This document shows, in pieces, positions 1 to 7,503 of a stretch of DNA of 32,365 bases. A model generated the notes under the pieces. The model worked only from the letters and a program-made list of their open reading frames with translations. It was not told the DNA's origin and searched no databases. Position 1 is the first letter of the stretch; each line of letters opens with the position of its first letter. Position numbers and translations under genes: made by a program. The stretch is from Alphaproteobacteria bacterium casp-alpha6 (GTDB lineage Bacteria; Pseudomonadota; Alphaproteobacteria; Rhodobacterales; Rhodobacteraceae): NCBI GenBank assembly GCA_001510135.1, contig LFER01000010.1, forward strand, positions 1-32,365, in the 5' to 3' direction.

Positions 1-162
1 CAGAGCCACCTGAACGGGCGTGAGGATATATTCGGTGCCCGCAATTGTCGCCTGCACATCGCCGAGAATAATGTCTTTGGCATCCAGCAGATAGGCAAGT
101 CCGCTCGCAATCAACACAACGATCACGATGAACAGAAGGATTTTTGTCAGGGAAATGAGCAT
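1..162 (-). CDS. hemY: HemY-type heme biosynthesis-associated membrane protein, N-terminal part
   Basis: Only the first 54 codons are in the window; the gene runs off the left edge. They begin with MLISLTKILLFIVIVVLIA, one N-terminal membrane segment, and continue through a short periplasmic stretch (…VQATIAGTEYILTPVQVAL). This is the usual opening of the HemY family, inner-membrane proteins with TPR repeats after the anchor that are co-inherited with late heme genes. The start ATG is 9 bases after the stop of the Mic60-like gene, so hemD, the Mic60-like gene and hemY probably form one minus-strand operon. The order hemD–mitofilin-like–hemY is the standard alphaproteobacterial one and supports the name. 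The TPR part is not visible here. This is not the oxygen-dependent protoporphyrinogen oxidase that is called HemY in Gram-positive bacteria. Confidence 0.8.
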   Translation of the reverse strand, partial: MLISLTKILLFIVIVVLIASGLAYLLDAKDIILGDVQATIAGTEYILTPVQVAL

Positions 163-171
163 TGATCTATC

Positions 172-1533
172 CTAGTTTTCAAAACCTGCAGAAAGGCTGT
201 TGAGTGCCTCAATCAAGTTCAGTCTTTCTTGCGCCTTTGATTGCCAAACTTCCATAGCTTCTTTGGCTGGGGACTGGAGTGTTTGAACCTCCTTGAGGGC
301 AATTTCCAATTGGCCTCCGCGTAGAGCAGCCTCTGCACGGGACAGAACCGCGTCCGCATCGGTGCCTTCTTTTGGTGTTACAGAGCGCGCTTGAACCTGG
401 GATTTCAAAAAGCCCAAAAGGCTTTGCGTTGTACCGTCATAACTATCACCTGAGCGTTCGGCGGCAATCGCCGCCCGCGCCGCTTCGGGGAATGCATCAC
501 TGAGTGTTTCTAGCCCTGTCACACCCGTGGCAGCGATTTCAAGCAAATTGCTGGGAATTGGATTGGTGCTGAGTTTTGAGAATTCTTCGAGTTCCGCTGC
601 AAAACCTTGCCCTGAGTTGAACGCTGTTTGGATTGCATTCAAAGTGATGCGTGCCTGTGTATTGCGCGCGATCTCAGACGTTTGCGCTTTTTCAGCATTG
701 GCCTCATCCAAAAGAGTCTCCACCTCTTTGCGCTGGGCAGCCATTGTTTCCATAAGTTTGGAAACTTCGGAATTATAGGCCTCGATCACCTCGTTTGATA
801 GTGTCGCTGCGACAGGGCGCTTTTCAAGTTTGGCGACGACTTGGCTCATATCTGCGGCGAGCGCTTCGATGCTTTCCACTCGCGTGTTCAAACTGTCGAG
901 GGCATCAGACAAGCTAGATGTGGCTGCAAGGCTGTCTGTCAGATGTTCAAATTTATCGTCAATTGCATCCAAGCGGCTGGCAATGGCTTGCAACGCCGCG
1001 TCTTGCTCTTTGGTGACAGTGGTATTCTGGGAAATTCTATCTGAGTTATTTTCAATTTCTGCGCTGAGTTCTGTTTGTATATCAGCGACCGTCACACCAT
1101 TGGTTAGAAGATTTGATGTGAAAAGGTAATATGCGGCACCAAATCCAATGGCCCCTGAAACTATACCACCCAGAAGCATCGGGACAAAGGCAGAGGTTTG
1201 TTTGTCCCGCGCCGATACTGTAGAAGCCGGCTCCGTCTCGCCATGCGAGGCATCCGTTTGCGTGTCAGATTGGATGTCTTGATTATCTTCAATGTAATTT
1301 TCTTCGGTCTGAGCATCAGATTGATTCGTCTCTTCCTCGACCTCATCAGCCACAGTCTCTTGCAGATTGCTGTCATCTGAATTTGACTGATCTTCAGAGA
1401 TCACCTCAGCGGCTTCGATCTCATCCATTTTATTTTGTGGGTTTTCAGCGACTTCGACACTCTCATCTGCAGGTTCAGAAGTTGGCGCATCCGTTTCGGT
1501 TACATCTTCTTTTTTTTCTTTATCTTTTGCCAT
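172..1533 (-). CDS. Mic60/mitofilin-like inner membrane protein (COG4223 type)
   Basis: A 453-residue protein with three visible parts. Residues 1–112 are an acidic, low-complexity, probably disordered cytoplasmic tail. Residues about 116–138 are a single glycine-rich membrane helix (AFVPMLLGGIVSGAIGFGAA). The remainder is a long helical, coiled-coil-rich region with a compact C-terminal end. This layout, and a position between hemD and hemY, are the hallmarks of the alphaproteobacterial Mic60 homologues that shape intracytoplasmic membranes and are related to mitochondrial MICOS Mic60. The start ATG has a good ribosome site (AAAAGG, 7 bases upstream). Composition is rich in Glu, Asp, Thr and Ala in the tail. 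Family membership is inferred from architecture and context; a membrane-shaping role here is untested. Older annotations call such genes simply 'hypothetical' or 'mitofilin'. Confidence 0.75.
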   Translation of the reverse strand: MAKDKEKKEDVTETDAPTSEPADESVEVAENPQNKMDEIEAAEVISEDQSNSDDSNLQETVADEVEEETNQSDAQTEENYIEDNQDIQSDTQTDASHGETEPASTVSARDKQTSAFVPMLLGGIVSGAIGFGAAYYLFTSNLLTNGVTVADIQTELSAEIENNSDRISQNTTVTKEQDAALQAIASRLDAIDDKFEHLTDSLAATSSLSDALDSLNTRVESIEALAADMSQVVAKLEKRPVAATLSNEVIEAYNSEVSKLMETMAAQRKEVETLLDEANAEKAQTSEIARNTQARITLNAIQTAFNSGQGFAAELEEFSKLSTNPIPSNLLEIAATGVTGLETLSDAFPEAARAAIAAERSGDSYDGTTQSLLGFLKSQVQARSVTPKEGTDADAVLSRAEAALRGGQLEIALKEVQTLQSPAKEAMEVWQSKAQERLNLIEALNSLSAGFEN

Positions 1534-1570
1534 AATGAACCTTTTTGCTTAACCGAGCGCTTAGCGTATT

Positions 1571-2320
1571 CTACGTATCCCCGTTAGGCGCCTCAAGGCT
1601 TGAAATGAATTGAAATACGCTGATCAGATTGTTCAACACAGAGTCAGAATTAGGTGCCTCAGCGACAGTTAGACTTGACAATTTGATATCCTTAAACGGT
1701 TCTGCAACCGCCTCGCTCAATGCGATCATGTGACTGTGCTCCAAGGGGACATCCTGTGCCATCAATAGCTGAGCTGTTCGGGGGGAAAATAGGGGAAGTA
1801 TCACGGGTTTTCCCCGTTTAAATGAGGCCAATGCTTGCGGGCTCAGCGAAAGGGCTTCTTGCTGATAGGCAATCGCATGTGTGCAGCTTTGTCCCGCCTG
1901 TTCAAGCCGGGACGCGATATTCCCACGTGTATGTTCCCCGCTGATATGAAGCAACCGACCAAAGCTGGGACGGGATAAGATCAAAGCGATAAGATCATCT
2001 GCATTTCCTGAACTCTGTGTAACCACAAAGCCAAGGTTTTCTGCTTTTTTTGCCGTCTTGGGACCAACCGCAAAACAGGGCATATTTTTGGGAATTTCAC
2101 AATTCGCCATCGCCTCCACCCCGTTTGCAGAGGTAAAAATCACGCCGTCAAATGTGTTTAAATTAATAGTTGGTTTGATAAATTTGATCTGCAGTAACGG
2201 GCTGAGGATGATCTGTGCCATTGGCAATACAGCGCGGATTTGATCACTGAAATCCTGCGCTGCCTTTTGGGGGCGCGTGAGTATGATTTCGGGTATAGTA
2301 TCGCTGGCATTGTCAGTCAT
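1571..2320 (-). CDS. hemD: Uroporphyrinogen-III synthase
   Basis: A 249-residue protein predicted to cyclise hydroxymethylbilane to uroporphyrinogen III, the branch point of the heme, siroheme and cobalamin routes, in the cytoplasm. HemD sequences diverge strongly, but typical marks are present: the opening ILTRPQ, the central [22 protein letters not shown], and the late [12 protein letters not shown] and [10 protein letters not shown] stretches, which fit the two-lobed HemD fold. The frame is open upstream to 2374, but I chose the ATG at 2320 ([18 protein letters not shown]) because homologues start a few residues before ILTRP and a GGAGGT sequence lies upstream, although further away than usual. 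The gene is divergent from tsaD with only 37 bases between starts, so the two promoters must overlap. The Mic60-like gene follows after 37 bases, suggesting one transcript. Confidence 0.85.
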   Translation of the reverse strand: MTDNASDTIPEIILTRPQKAAQDFSDQIRAVLPMAQIILSPLLQIKFIKPTINLNTFDGVIFTSANGVEAMANCEIPKNMPCFAVGPKTAKKAENLGFVVTQSSGNADDLIALILSRPSFGRLLHISGEHTRGNIASRLEQAGQSCTHAIAYQQEALSLSPQALASFKRGKPVILPLFSPRTAQLLMAQDVPLEHSHMIALSEAVAEPFKDIKLSSLTVAEAPNSDSVLNNLISVFQFISSLEAPNGDT

Positions 2321-2357
2321 GTTAGACAATGTTACCTCCAAAGCCATAGAGGTGACA

Positions 2358-3470
2358 ATGTTGGAAAAACGCAAATTGGATCAAAATTTTTTCCTCGGGC
2401 TGGAAAGCAGCTGTGATGAAACAGCGGCCTCTGTCGTTTCCGTGACAGAGGGACAAGAAGCGCAAATTCTATCCTCAGTGGTTTTTGAACAATCTATGTT
2501 GCATGCTGACTTTGGGGGTGTTGTTCCTGAAATTGCGGCCCGTGCCCATGCAGAGAGGATGGATATTTGTGTTGCACGTGCCCTTGAGGACTCTGGATGT
2601 AAATTATCGGAAATGAGCGCAATTTGTGTCACTGCGGGTCCCGGCCTGATCGGGGGCGTTTTATCCGGGGTAATGTGCGCCAAGGGTCTGTCTCTTGGCT
2701 CTGGCAAACCGATTATCGGCGTCAACCACCTTGCCGGGCATGCTTTGACGCCGCGTCTGACGGATGCGGTGACCTATCCTTATCTGATGCTTTTGGTTTC
2801 TGGCGGGCATTGTCAGTTTCTTTTGGTGACGGCTGCAGATAAATATGAACGCTTGGGCGGTACGATTGATGATGCGCCGGGCGAAGCATTTGATAAAACG
2901 GCGCGGCTTTTGGGCTTGGCACAACCCGGTGGGCCATCTGTGGAAAAGGCCGCCCTGTCGGGGGATGCCAAGCGGTTTTCTTTTCCGCGTCCCCTGCTTG
3001 ATCGTTCTGGATGTGACATGTCTTTTTCCGGCCTAAAAACAGCCCTTTTGCGGACAAGAAATGAATTGGTGGACAGCCAAGGTGGATTATACGAACAGGA
3101 TCGTGCCGATTTCTGTGCAAGCTTTCAGGCCGCAATCAGCGATGTATTGGCGGAAAAATCGCGACGTGTGCTTTTTGAATACATGTCATTGTCTCCAGAG
3201 GTTGCCAGTTTCTGTGTTGCAGGTGGTGTAGCCGCAAACCAGACGATCCGGCACCGGTTGGAACAGGTTGCCACAGAAGCAGGTGCCGAATTTATCGCGC
3301 CACCGCTCAGGCTTTGTACAGATAATGCCGCTATGATCGCCTTTGCGGGCGCAGAGCTTTATGCCCTTGGCGCAAGGGACGATCTTTCGCTGTCAGCACG
3401 GCCCCGTTGGCCGCTTGATCCGCGAAAACCAGCTTTGTTGGGCGGTGGTAAAAAGGGGGCCAAAGCATGA
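2358..3470 (+). CDS. tsaD: tRNA N6-threonylcarbamoyladenosine transferase TsaD
   Basis: A 370-residue cytoplasmic enzyme that, with TsaB and TsaE, moves the threonylcarbamoyl group onto A37 of ANN-decoding tRNAs. Visible family features are [15 protein letters not shown] at residues 13–27 (ASKHA-fold phosphate loop), [13 protein letters not shown] at about 57–69, the metal-binding His pair in VNHLAGHAL (H124 and H128), [10 protein letters not shown], the [17 protein letters not shown] region, and FVASGG-like VAGGVAANQ. The frame is open from 2277, but the ATG at 2358 has a clear ribosome site (AGAGGTG) and gives the normal N-terminus. It starts an operon whose next gene, gpsA, overlaps by 4 bases. 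The pairing of tsaD and gpsA is common in Rhodobacterales. Length is within the normal range. Confidence 0.95.
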   Translation: MLEKRKLDQNFFLGLESSCDETAASVVSVTEGQEAQILSSVVFEQSMLHADFGGVVPEIAARAHAERMDICVARALEDSGCKLSEMSAICVTAGPGLIGGVLSGVMCAKGLSLGSGKPIIGVNHLAGHALTPRLTDAVTYPYLMLLVSGGHCQFLLVTAADKYERLGGTIDDAPGEAFDKTARLLGLAQPGGPSVEKAALSGDAKRFSFPRPLLDRSGCDMSFSGLKTALLRTRNELVDSQGGLYEQDRADFCASFQAAISDVLAEKSRRVLFEYMSLSPEVASFCVAGGVAANQTIRHRLEQVATEAGAEFIAPPLRLCTDNAAMIAFAGAELYALGARDDLSLSARPRWPLDPRKPALLGGGKKGAKA

Positions 3471-4432
3471 GTATTTCAATTCTTGGGGCGGGTGCCTTTG
3501 GAACTGCTATGGCGGTCACTCTGTCTAAAGGGCGTGAGGACGTGATGCTTTGGGGGCGGGACGCGACGGCACTGCGGGAGATGGAAAAGACCCGTGAAAA
3601 CCTGCGCTACTTACAGGGTATTGATATTCCAAAGACGGTCACGTTGATTCATGATGTAAAGGCGGCATTGGCATCGGACATTATTTGCCTCAGCGTGCCG
3701 ATGCAGCAACTTTCAAACGTGCTGCTTGCCTGCGGTGCCGATCTAAACGGCAAAACCTTGGTCGCCTGTTGTAAGGGCATAGATCTAATGACAAGCGAAG
3801 GCCCCACAGCGCTCATCGAAAAACATGCGCCCACTGCAAAAGCTGCAGTTTTGACAGGTCCAAGTTTTGCCCATGATATAGCCAAAGGTTTGCCGACAGC
3901 ATTGACGCTGGCCTGCAGTGATCCGACAGTGAGACAGAGCTGTCAGGATCGTCTTTCTACGTCATCATTGCGCATATATACTTCCGGTGATGTCATCGGT
4001 GCGGAACTTGGGGGGGCACTGAAGAACGTCATTGCCATTGCTTGTGGCGCAACCATAGGTGCGGGATATGGTGATAGTGCACGCGCGGCGCTTATGACAC
4101 GTGGGTACGCGGAAATGTGCCGGATTGCCAATACTCTTGGCGCGAAAGAGAGCACACTTTCCGGACTTTCTGGGTTTGGTGATCTGAGTCTCACCTGCAT
4201 GTCGGAAGGATCACGTAATTTTTCTTATGGCTTGGCGCTCGGCGGCGGGCGCAGCTTTGATCCCTCTGTTACTGTTGAGGGTGTCGCAACTGCCAAAGCC
4301 GTGCTGCATCATCCGAAGCTACAAGGTGCAGATATGCCCATCACTCGCCTCGTACATCACCTGTCTACCGGCGATGTTAATGTAAAGGAGGCCATGCAAG
4401 AACTAATGTCCCGTCCCCAGAAGGAAGAATGA
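3467..4432 (+). CDS. gpsA: NAD(P)-dependent glycerol-3-phosphate dehydrogenase
   Basis: A 321-residue cytoplasmic enzyme that reduces dihydroxyacetone phosphate to sn-glycerol 3-phosphate, the backbone for phospholipid synthesis. The N-terminus [16 protein letters not shown] is the Rossmann dinucleotide-binding GxGxxG loop (Gly 7, 9 and 12). Further marks are [34 protein letters not shown], and the catalytic lysine segment [14 protein letters not shown] followed by [14 protein letters not shown]. Its ATG overlaps the tsaD stop (ATGA), indicating translational coupling. Length and domain order are normal and nothing looks damaged. The next gene begins one base after the stop. Confidence 0.95.
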   Translation: MSISILGAGAFGTAMAVTLSKGREDVMLWGRDATALREMEKTRENLRYLQGIDIPKTVTLIHDVKAALASDIICLSVPMQQLSNVLLACGADLNGKTLVACCKGIDLMTSEGPTALIEKHAPTAKAAVLTGPSFAHDIAKGLPTALTLACSDPTVRQSCQDRLSTSSLRIYTSGDVIGAELGGALKNVIAIACGATIGAGYGDSARAALMTRGYAEMCRIANTLGAKESTLSGLSGFGDLSLTCMSEGSRNFSYGLALGGGRSFDPSVTVEGVATAKAVLHHPKLQGADMPITRLVHHLSTGDVNVKEAMQELMSRPQKEE

Positions 4433-4433
4433 A

Positions 4434-4703
4434 ATGTTAATAGCCCTCATCGCCCGTGACAAAGCTGGTCATATCGAACTGCGCAAAGCCAACCGTGCAG
4501 AGCATATCGAATATCTGAAATCTGGAACTGTCGTGTCGCAGGCAGGCCCCCTTCTTTCAGAGAAGGGCGACATGATCGGATCTCTTATTATTCTTGATGT
4601 TGTGACGTTGGAGGATGCCCACACTTGGTCCTCTCATGACCCCTATGTCAAAGCGGGTTTGTTTGAAAGCGTTGAATTCATCCACTGGAACAAGGTGATC
4701 TGA
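4434..4703 (+). CDS. YciI-family protein
   Basis: A small 89-residue cytoplasmic protein with the YciI (ferredoxin-like fold) signature. It opens MLIALIARDKAG, continues with a conserved HIEYLKSG segment, the MIGSLIILDV core strand, and the SHDPYVKAGLFESVEFIHW end. The conserved HDPY (His-Asp pair) is the putative active site of the family; no reaction is established for most members. The start lies one base after the gpsA stop and its stop is one base before the EVE gene, so it is embedded in the tsaD–gpsA–yciI–EVE operon. This arrangement is recurrent in Rhodobacterales. Function beyond the family name is unknown. Confidence 0.9.
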   Translation: MLIALIARDKAGHIELRKANRAEHIEYLKSGTVVSQAGPLLSEKGDMIGSLIILDVVTLEDAHTWSSHDPYVKAGLFESVEFIHWNKVI

Positions 4704-4704
4704 T

Positions 4705-5124
4705 ATGCGTTTTTGGCTTTTTAAATCAGAACCCAGCACCTGGAGTTGGGAGGATCAAGTCGCCAAAGGCGATCAAGGAGAAGAATGGGACGGCGTGCGC
4801 AATTATCAGGCCCGCAATTTCATGCGGGAAATGCAGATCGGGGATCTTGGTTTTTTTTATCATTCCCTCAAAGAAAAATCAGTGGTTGGGATCGTAGAGG
4901 TCATCTCAACCGCCCACCCCGACAGCACCACAGAGGACCCACGTTGGGAATGTGTGGATATTAGGGCCGTAAAACCGGTGAACACAGAGGTCACGCTGGA
5001 ACAGATCAAAGCCCATCCTGAATTGGGGGAGATGGTGCTTGTGAAAAGCTCACGTTTATCTGTTCAACCCGTGACAGAGGACGAGTGGCGGATTGTCTGT
5101 AAAATGGCAGGGGTAACAATCTGA
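4705..5124 (+). CDS. EVE domain-containing protein
   Basis: A 139-residue protein made of a single EVE (PUA-like) domain. Characteristic segments are the opening RFWLFKSEPSTWSWEDQ, then WDGVRNYQARNFMREMQIGDLGFFYHS, then VVGIVEVIS, and WECVDIRAV. Aromatic residues in these segments line the pocket that in EVE and YTH domains accommodates a modified base, so the likely role is recognition of modified nucleotides in DNA or RNA. EVE domains also occur in modification-dependent restriction proteins, but here the domain is alone in a housekeeping operon, which favours an RNA-related or general role. It starts one base after the YciI stop and is the last gene of the operon. Confidence 0.92.
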   Translation: MRFWLFKSEPSTWSWEDQVAKGDQGEEWDGVRNYQARNFMREMQIGDLGFFYHSLKEKSVVGIVEVISTAHPDSTTEDPRWECVDIRAVKPVNTEVTLEQIKAHPELGEMVLVKSSRLSVQPVTEDEWRIVCKMAGVTI

Positions 5125-5178
5125 CGGTCGAACAAAACCCGATTGGGGGCTTTAATTTCCAAGGCTAAAAAAACAATC

Positions 5179-5201
5179 GGGCCCCGGTCAGACCGGAGCC
5201 C
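5179..5201 (-). terminator. Rho-independent terminator on the minus strand
   Basis: Read on the minus strand this is GGGCTCCGGT, a 3-base CTG loop, and ACCGGGGCCC: ten pairs including one U·G. It is followed by GATTG and a run of seven T. It lies about 165 bases beyond the DUF2853 stop and is the best intrinsic terminator in the region. On the plus strand the same stem has a C·A mismatch and no good T run, so it is directional. Confidence 0.65.
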
Positions 5202-5364
5202 TTGTTCACCCCAAACGCCCCACTCGCGTTTTCAGGTCTGATACGGGCCGGCCATCCTGACTCGGTAATTAAAGGTACCCCAAACACCGCAGAGTTGCCA
5301 AGTCACAAGTGTTTGGGATTTAATTTAAATAGAGTCGGTCGCCGGTGGCTATGCCCTTGCTCCG
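5194..5364 (+). ncRNA. Candidate structured RNA, possibly 6S RNA
   Basis: This intergenic stretch folds into one long imperfect rod. CGGAGC (5194–5199) pairs with GCTCCG (5359–5364), GCCGGC (5246–5251) with GCCGGT (5341–5346), GACTC (5258–5262) with GAGTC (5332–5336), ATTAAA (5268 region) with TTTAAT (5319–5324 region), and CCAAACAC (5280–5287) with GTGTTTGG near 5309–5316. A single irregular rod of about 170 bases is the shape of 6S RNA. The plus-strand segment GGGCCGGCCATCCTGACTCG, followed by GTAATT, resembles the 5′ side of the E. coli 6S bubble as I remember it (GGGCC…CCTGA..CGATA). The ends, and even the strand, are uncertain. No convincing promoter was found, and the 3′ end touches the DUF2853 stop. 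It could instead be the structured 3′ end of the DUF2853 mRNA. Confidence 0.4.
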
Positions 5365-5706
5365 TCAGGCGTAGACAGATTCTTTACCGAAAGTTTTCAC
5401 GAGCATGTAGTAAATCACGGCTCTGTATTTGTTGCGTTCTGACCTGCCGTAGGTCTCGATGGCGGAATTGATGGCCTCCATCAGGTTTGGGCCGTCTGGC
5501 AAACCGAGCTTTTTCATAAGAAAATTCTTTTTTACCGTCTCCAGCTCTTGTGGCTGGCTCCCAGCGACTGTTGACGCATCCGCATTATAAATCGCAGGAC
5601 CACATCCAATTGTCACCTTTGTTAAAAGGTCCATATCGGGCGTCATATTGCATTTGTTTTTTAGGTCATCGGCGTATTTCGCAATTAATTCGTCACGCTT
5701 TCCCAT
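5365..5706 (-). CDS. DUF2853 family protein
   Basis: A 113-residue soluble protein opening MGKRDELIAKYADDLKNKC. It has the family's short helical layout, including DMDLLTKVTIGCGPAIYNAD and a conserved C-terminal half with FLMKKLGLPDG and a YRAVIYYMLVKTFGKE-type tail. DUF2853 proteins are small, about 110 residues, and have no established biochemical role. The start ATG has an AAGGGA ribosome site. The gene stands alone on the minus strand between the EVE operon and ahcY. Its promoter region contains a 7-base inverted repeat (5738–5758), and a strong terminator lies about 165 bases past its stop. Identification is by recall of the family pattern; function unknown. Confidence 0.8.
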   Translation of the reverse strand: MGKRDELIAKYADDLKNKCNMTPDMDLLTKVTIGCGPAIYNADASTVAGSQPQELETVKKNFLMKKLGLPDGPNLMEAINSAIETYGRSERNKYRAVIYYMLVKTFGKESVYA

Positions 5707-5737
5707 CTGTCCATCCCTTACTCTTAAAGTGTATCAA

Positions 5738-5758
5738 TCAGACCGGTGTTTGGTCTGA
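5738..5758. promoter_or_regulatory. Inverted repeat upstream of the DUF2853 gene
   Basis: TCAGACC (5738–5744) and GGTCTGA (5752–5758) are perfect inverted arms around a 7-base spacer. They lie about 32–52 bases ahead of the DUF2853 start. It could be an operator or a leader hairpin; nothing identifies the regulator. Confidence 0.3.
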
Positions 5759-5837
5759 ACCAATTAAGTCATGTAAATGTGCCGAATTTAAGGGGAATTT
5801 TATGGAAATTTCGTTCTTTGCATAAAATTTAATGAAA

Positions 5838-5861
5838 ATGCGCGGCCCGAAGACCGCGCAT
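5838..5861 (-). terminator. Terminator of ahcY
   Basis: On the minus strand ATGCGCGG and CCGCGCAT form an 8-pair stem with an 8-base loop (TCTTCGGG), followed by TTTCATTAAATTTT. It starts about 20 bases after the ahcY stop codon, the expected position for an intrinsic terminator. Confidence 0.75.
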
Positions 5862-5882
5862 AATGTCGAAGATTCCGTAAAA

Positions 5883-7268
5883 TTAGTAACGGTAGTGTTC
5901 TGGTTTGAAAGGGCCTTCGGGAGTGACGCCTATGTAATCGGCCTGATCTTTGGCCAATTTGGTCAATTTGACGCCAATTCGGTCCAGATGCAGGCGCGCA
6001 ACTTTTTCATCGAGATGTTTTGGCAGAATATAGACATCATTGGAATAATCGCCGCCGTTATTCCAGAGTTCCATCTGCGCCAGAACCTGATTGGTAAAGG
6101 AGGCAGACATCACAAAGGATGGATGGCCCGTTGCGTTTCCAAGGTTCAAAAGCCGCCCTTCAGACAAAAGGATCAGACGATTGCCATTTGGCATTTCAAT
6201 CATATCAACCTGATCTTTAATATTTGTCCATTTGTGGTTTTTGAGGTGTGCAACCTGAATTTCATTGTCGAAATGACCAATATTGCCAACAATGGCCATA
6301 TCTTTCATTTCGCGCATATGTTCGATGCGGATGACGTCTTTGTTCCCTGTTGTTGTGATAAAGATGTCGGCGTCCAAGTTTTCTTCGAGAAGGACAACTT
6401 CGAACCCATCCATCGCCGCCTGAAGCGCACAGATCGGATCGACCTCTGTCACCTTGACCCGTGCACCGGCACCCCGAAGGGACGCGGCAGAGCCTTTGCC
6501 CACATCTCCATATCCACAAACGACGGCGACTTTACCGGCCATCATCGTATCTGTCGCGCGGCGAATGCCGTCCACGAGGCTTTCTTTGCAGCCGTATTTG
6601 TTATCGAATTTCGACTTTGTCACCGAATCGTTAACGTTGATTGCAGGAAAGGGTAATTGTCCCTTTTTGACCAATTCATAAAGACGGTGAACACCTGTTG
6701 TTGTTTCCTCTGACACGCCTTTGATCGCGTCACGGGTTTTTGTGAACCAGCCGGGGGATTGTGCCATACGCTTGGCAATTTGGGCTTTGATAACGGCTTC
6801 TTCTTCGGATTGGGGTACAGGAATGATATCTTCGCCGGCCTCTGCACGCGCGCCCAAAAGAACATAAAGCGTGGCATCGCCCCCGTCATCCAAAATCATA
6901 TTTGGTCCATCAGCAAACATAAAGGATTTGTCGAGGTAATCCCAATGTTCCTCAAGCGTTTGGCCCTTGATCGCAAAGACGGGAATGCCTGCTTTGGCAA
7001 TCGCTGCTGCTGCGTGATCCTGCGTGGAAAAGATGTTGCAGGACGCCCAACGCACATCCGCACCCAAGGCTACGAGAGTTTCGATCAAGACAGCTGTCTG
7101 GATCGTCATATGAAGCGATCCGACAATACGCGCGCCAGAAAGAGGTTTCTTATCGCCATATTCTGCCCGAAGCGCCATCAACCCTGGCATTTCAGTTTCC
7201 GCAATATCCAGTTCCCGACGCCCGAATTCGGCCAGACCAATATCTTTAACAGTGTAATCGAGTGCCAC
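5883..7268 (-). CDS. ahcY: S-adenosylhomocysteine hydrolase (adenosylhomocysteinase)
   Basis: A 461-residue cytoplasmic NAD-dependent enzyme that splits S-adenosylhomocysteine into adenosine and homocysteine, removing the product inhibitor of methyltransferases. Visible features are [14 protein letters not shown], the substrate region [32 protein letters not shown], the Rossmann NAD site [19 protein letters not shown] with acidic [22 protein letters not shown], and the invariant C-terminus KPEHYRY. The open frame extends to an ATG at 7313, but I place the start at GTG 7268. It is preceded by AAGGAG at ideal spacing and gives [16 protein letters not shown], matching homologues. No SAH-riboswitch pattern was recognised in the short leader. 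A terminator follows the gene, and the upstream photolyase operon ends in a strong hairpin, so ahcY is probably monocistronic. Confidence 0.95.
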   Translation of the reverse strand: MALDYTVKDIGLAEFGRRELDIAETEMPGLMALRAEYGDKKPLSGARIVGSLHMTIQTAVLIETLVALGADVRWASCNIFSTQDHAAAAIAKAGIPVFAIKGQTLEEHWDYLDKSFMFADGPNMILDDGGDATLYVLLGARAEAGEDIIPVPQSEEEAVIKAQIAKRMAQSPGWFTKTRDAIKGVSEETTTGVHRLYELVKKGQLPFPAINVNDSVTKSKFDNKYGCKESLVDGIRRATDTMMAGKVAVVCGYGDVGKGSAASLRGAGARVKVTEVDPICALQAAMDGFEVVLLEENLDADIFITTTGNKDVIRIEHMREMKDMAIVGNIGHFDNEIQVAHLKNHKWTNIKDQVDMIEMPNGNRLILLSEGRLLNLGNATGHPSFVMSASFTNQVLAQMELWNNGGDYSNDVYILPKHLDEKVARLHLDRIGVKLTKLAKDQADYIGVTPEGPFKPEHYRY

Positions 7269-7336
7269 GTTGCACGCTCCTTCAGCTAAAAGTCGTTTTG
7301 GGTCGCGTAACATAAGTTGGAAGATGAAACAAACGG

Positions 7337-7375
7337 ATAACTGAGCCTCCGGTCACGCCGCGAAGGCTCAGTTAT
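7337..7375 (-). terminator. Hairpin terminator between the DUF2256 gene and ahcY
   Basis: ATAACTGAGCC (7337–7347) and GGCTCAGTTAT (7365–7375) form a perfect 11-pair stem around a 17-base loop that can pair further. The stem begins inside the DUF2256 stop codon. Downstream on the minus strand comes CCGTTTGTTTC, only moderately T-rich; on the plus strand TTTCGCTT follows. It probably ends the photolyase operon before the ahcY promoter. Confidence 0.6.
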
Positions 7376-7503
7376 TTTCGCTTCCGTGCGCAACGCTTTG
7401 AGCAGTATTTTACCTCTTCCCAATTCTTTTCCCATTTCTTTCGCCAACCAAAAGAGCGGTTGCATCTGGGGCAGATTTTGGTCGGGAGGTGTTGTTTTTT
7501 CAT
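7372..7503 (-). CDS. DUF2256 family small zinc-ribbon-like protein
   Basis: A 43-residue protein: [18 protein letters not shown], then a basic, tryptophan-rich middle ([15 protein letters not shown]), then [10 protein letters not shown] at the end. Two Cys pairs (CPRC and CSKRC type) suggest a small zinc ribbon. This matches DUF2256, a short family regularly found next to photolyase/cryptochrome-related genes. Its ATG overlaps the photolyase stop (ATGA), so the two are translationally coupled. Its stop codon lies in the stem of the terminator hairpin. No function is established; the strict pairing suggests assistance to, or co-regulation with, the photolyase. It is short enough to be missed by gene finders with a length cut-off. 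Confidence 0.85.
   Translation of the reverse strand: MKKQHLPTKICPRCNRSFGWRKKWEKNWEEVKYCSKRCARKRK

Noticed and set aside
5194..5364. tmRNA or SRP RNA as the identity of the structured intergenic RNA
   Set aside because: No tag-peptide reading frame or tRNA-like ends for tmRNA, and no GGAA…AGCAGCC-type conserved loop for SRP RNA. The rod shape fits 6S better.
5832..6656. A 274-codon open frame on the plus strand opposite ahcY
   Set aside because: It is antisense to a certain ahcY gene, has low-complexity Phe/His/Cys-rich sequence and no ribosome site; it mirrors the codon use of ahcY.
6759..7289. A 176-codon plus-strand frame opposite the ahcY N-terminus
   Set aside because: Same reason: an antisense shadow with no recognisable domain.
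7269..7336. SAH or SAM riboswitch in front of ahcY
   Set aside because: The leader between the upstream terminator hairpin and the GTG start is under 70 bases. It shows no conserved riboswitch core or pseudoknot that I can recognise.
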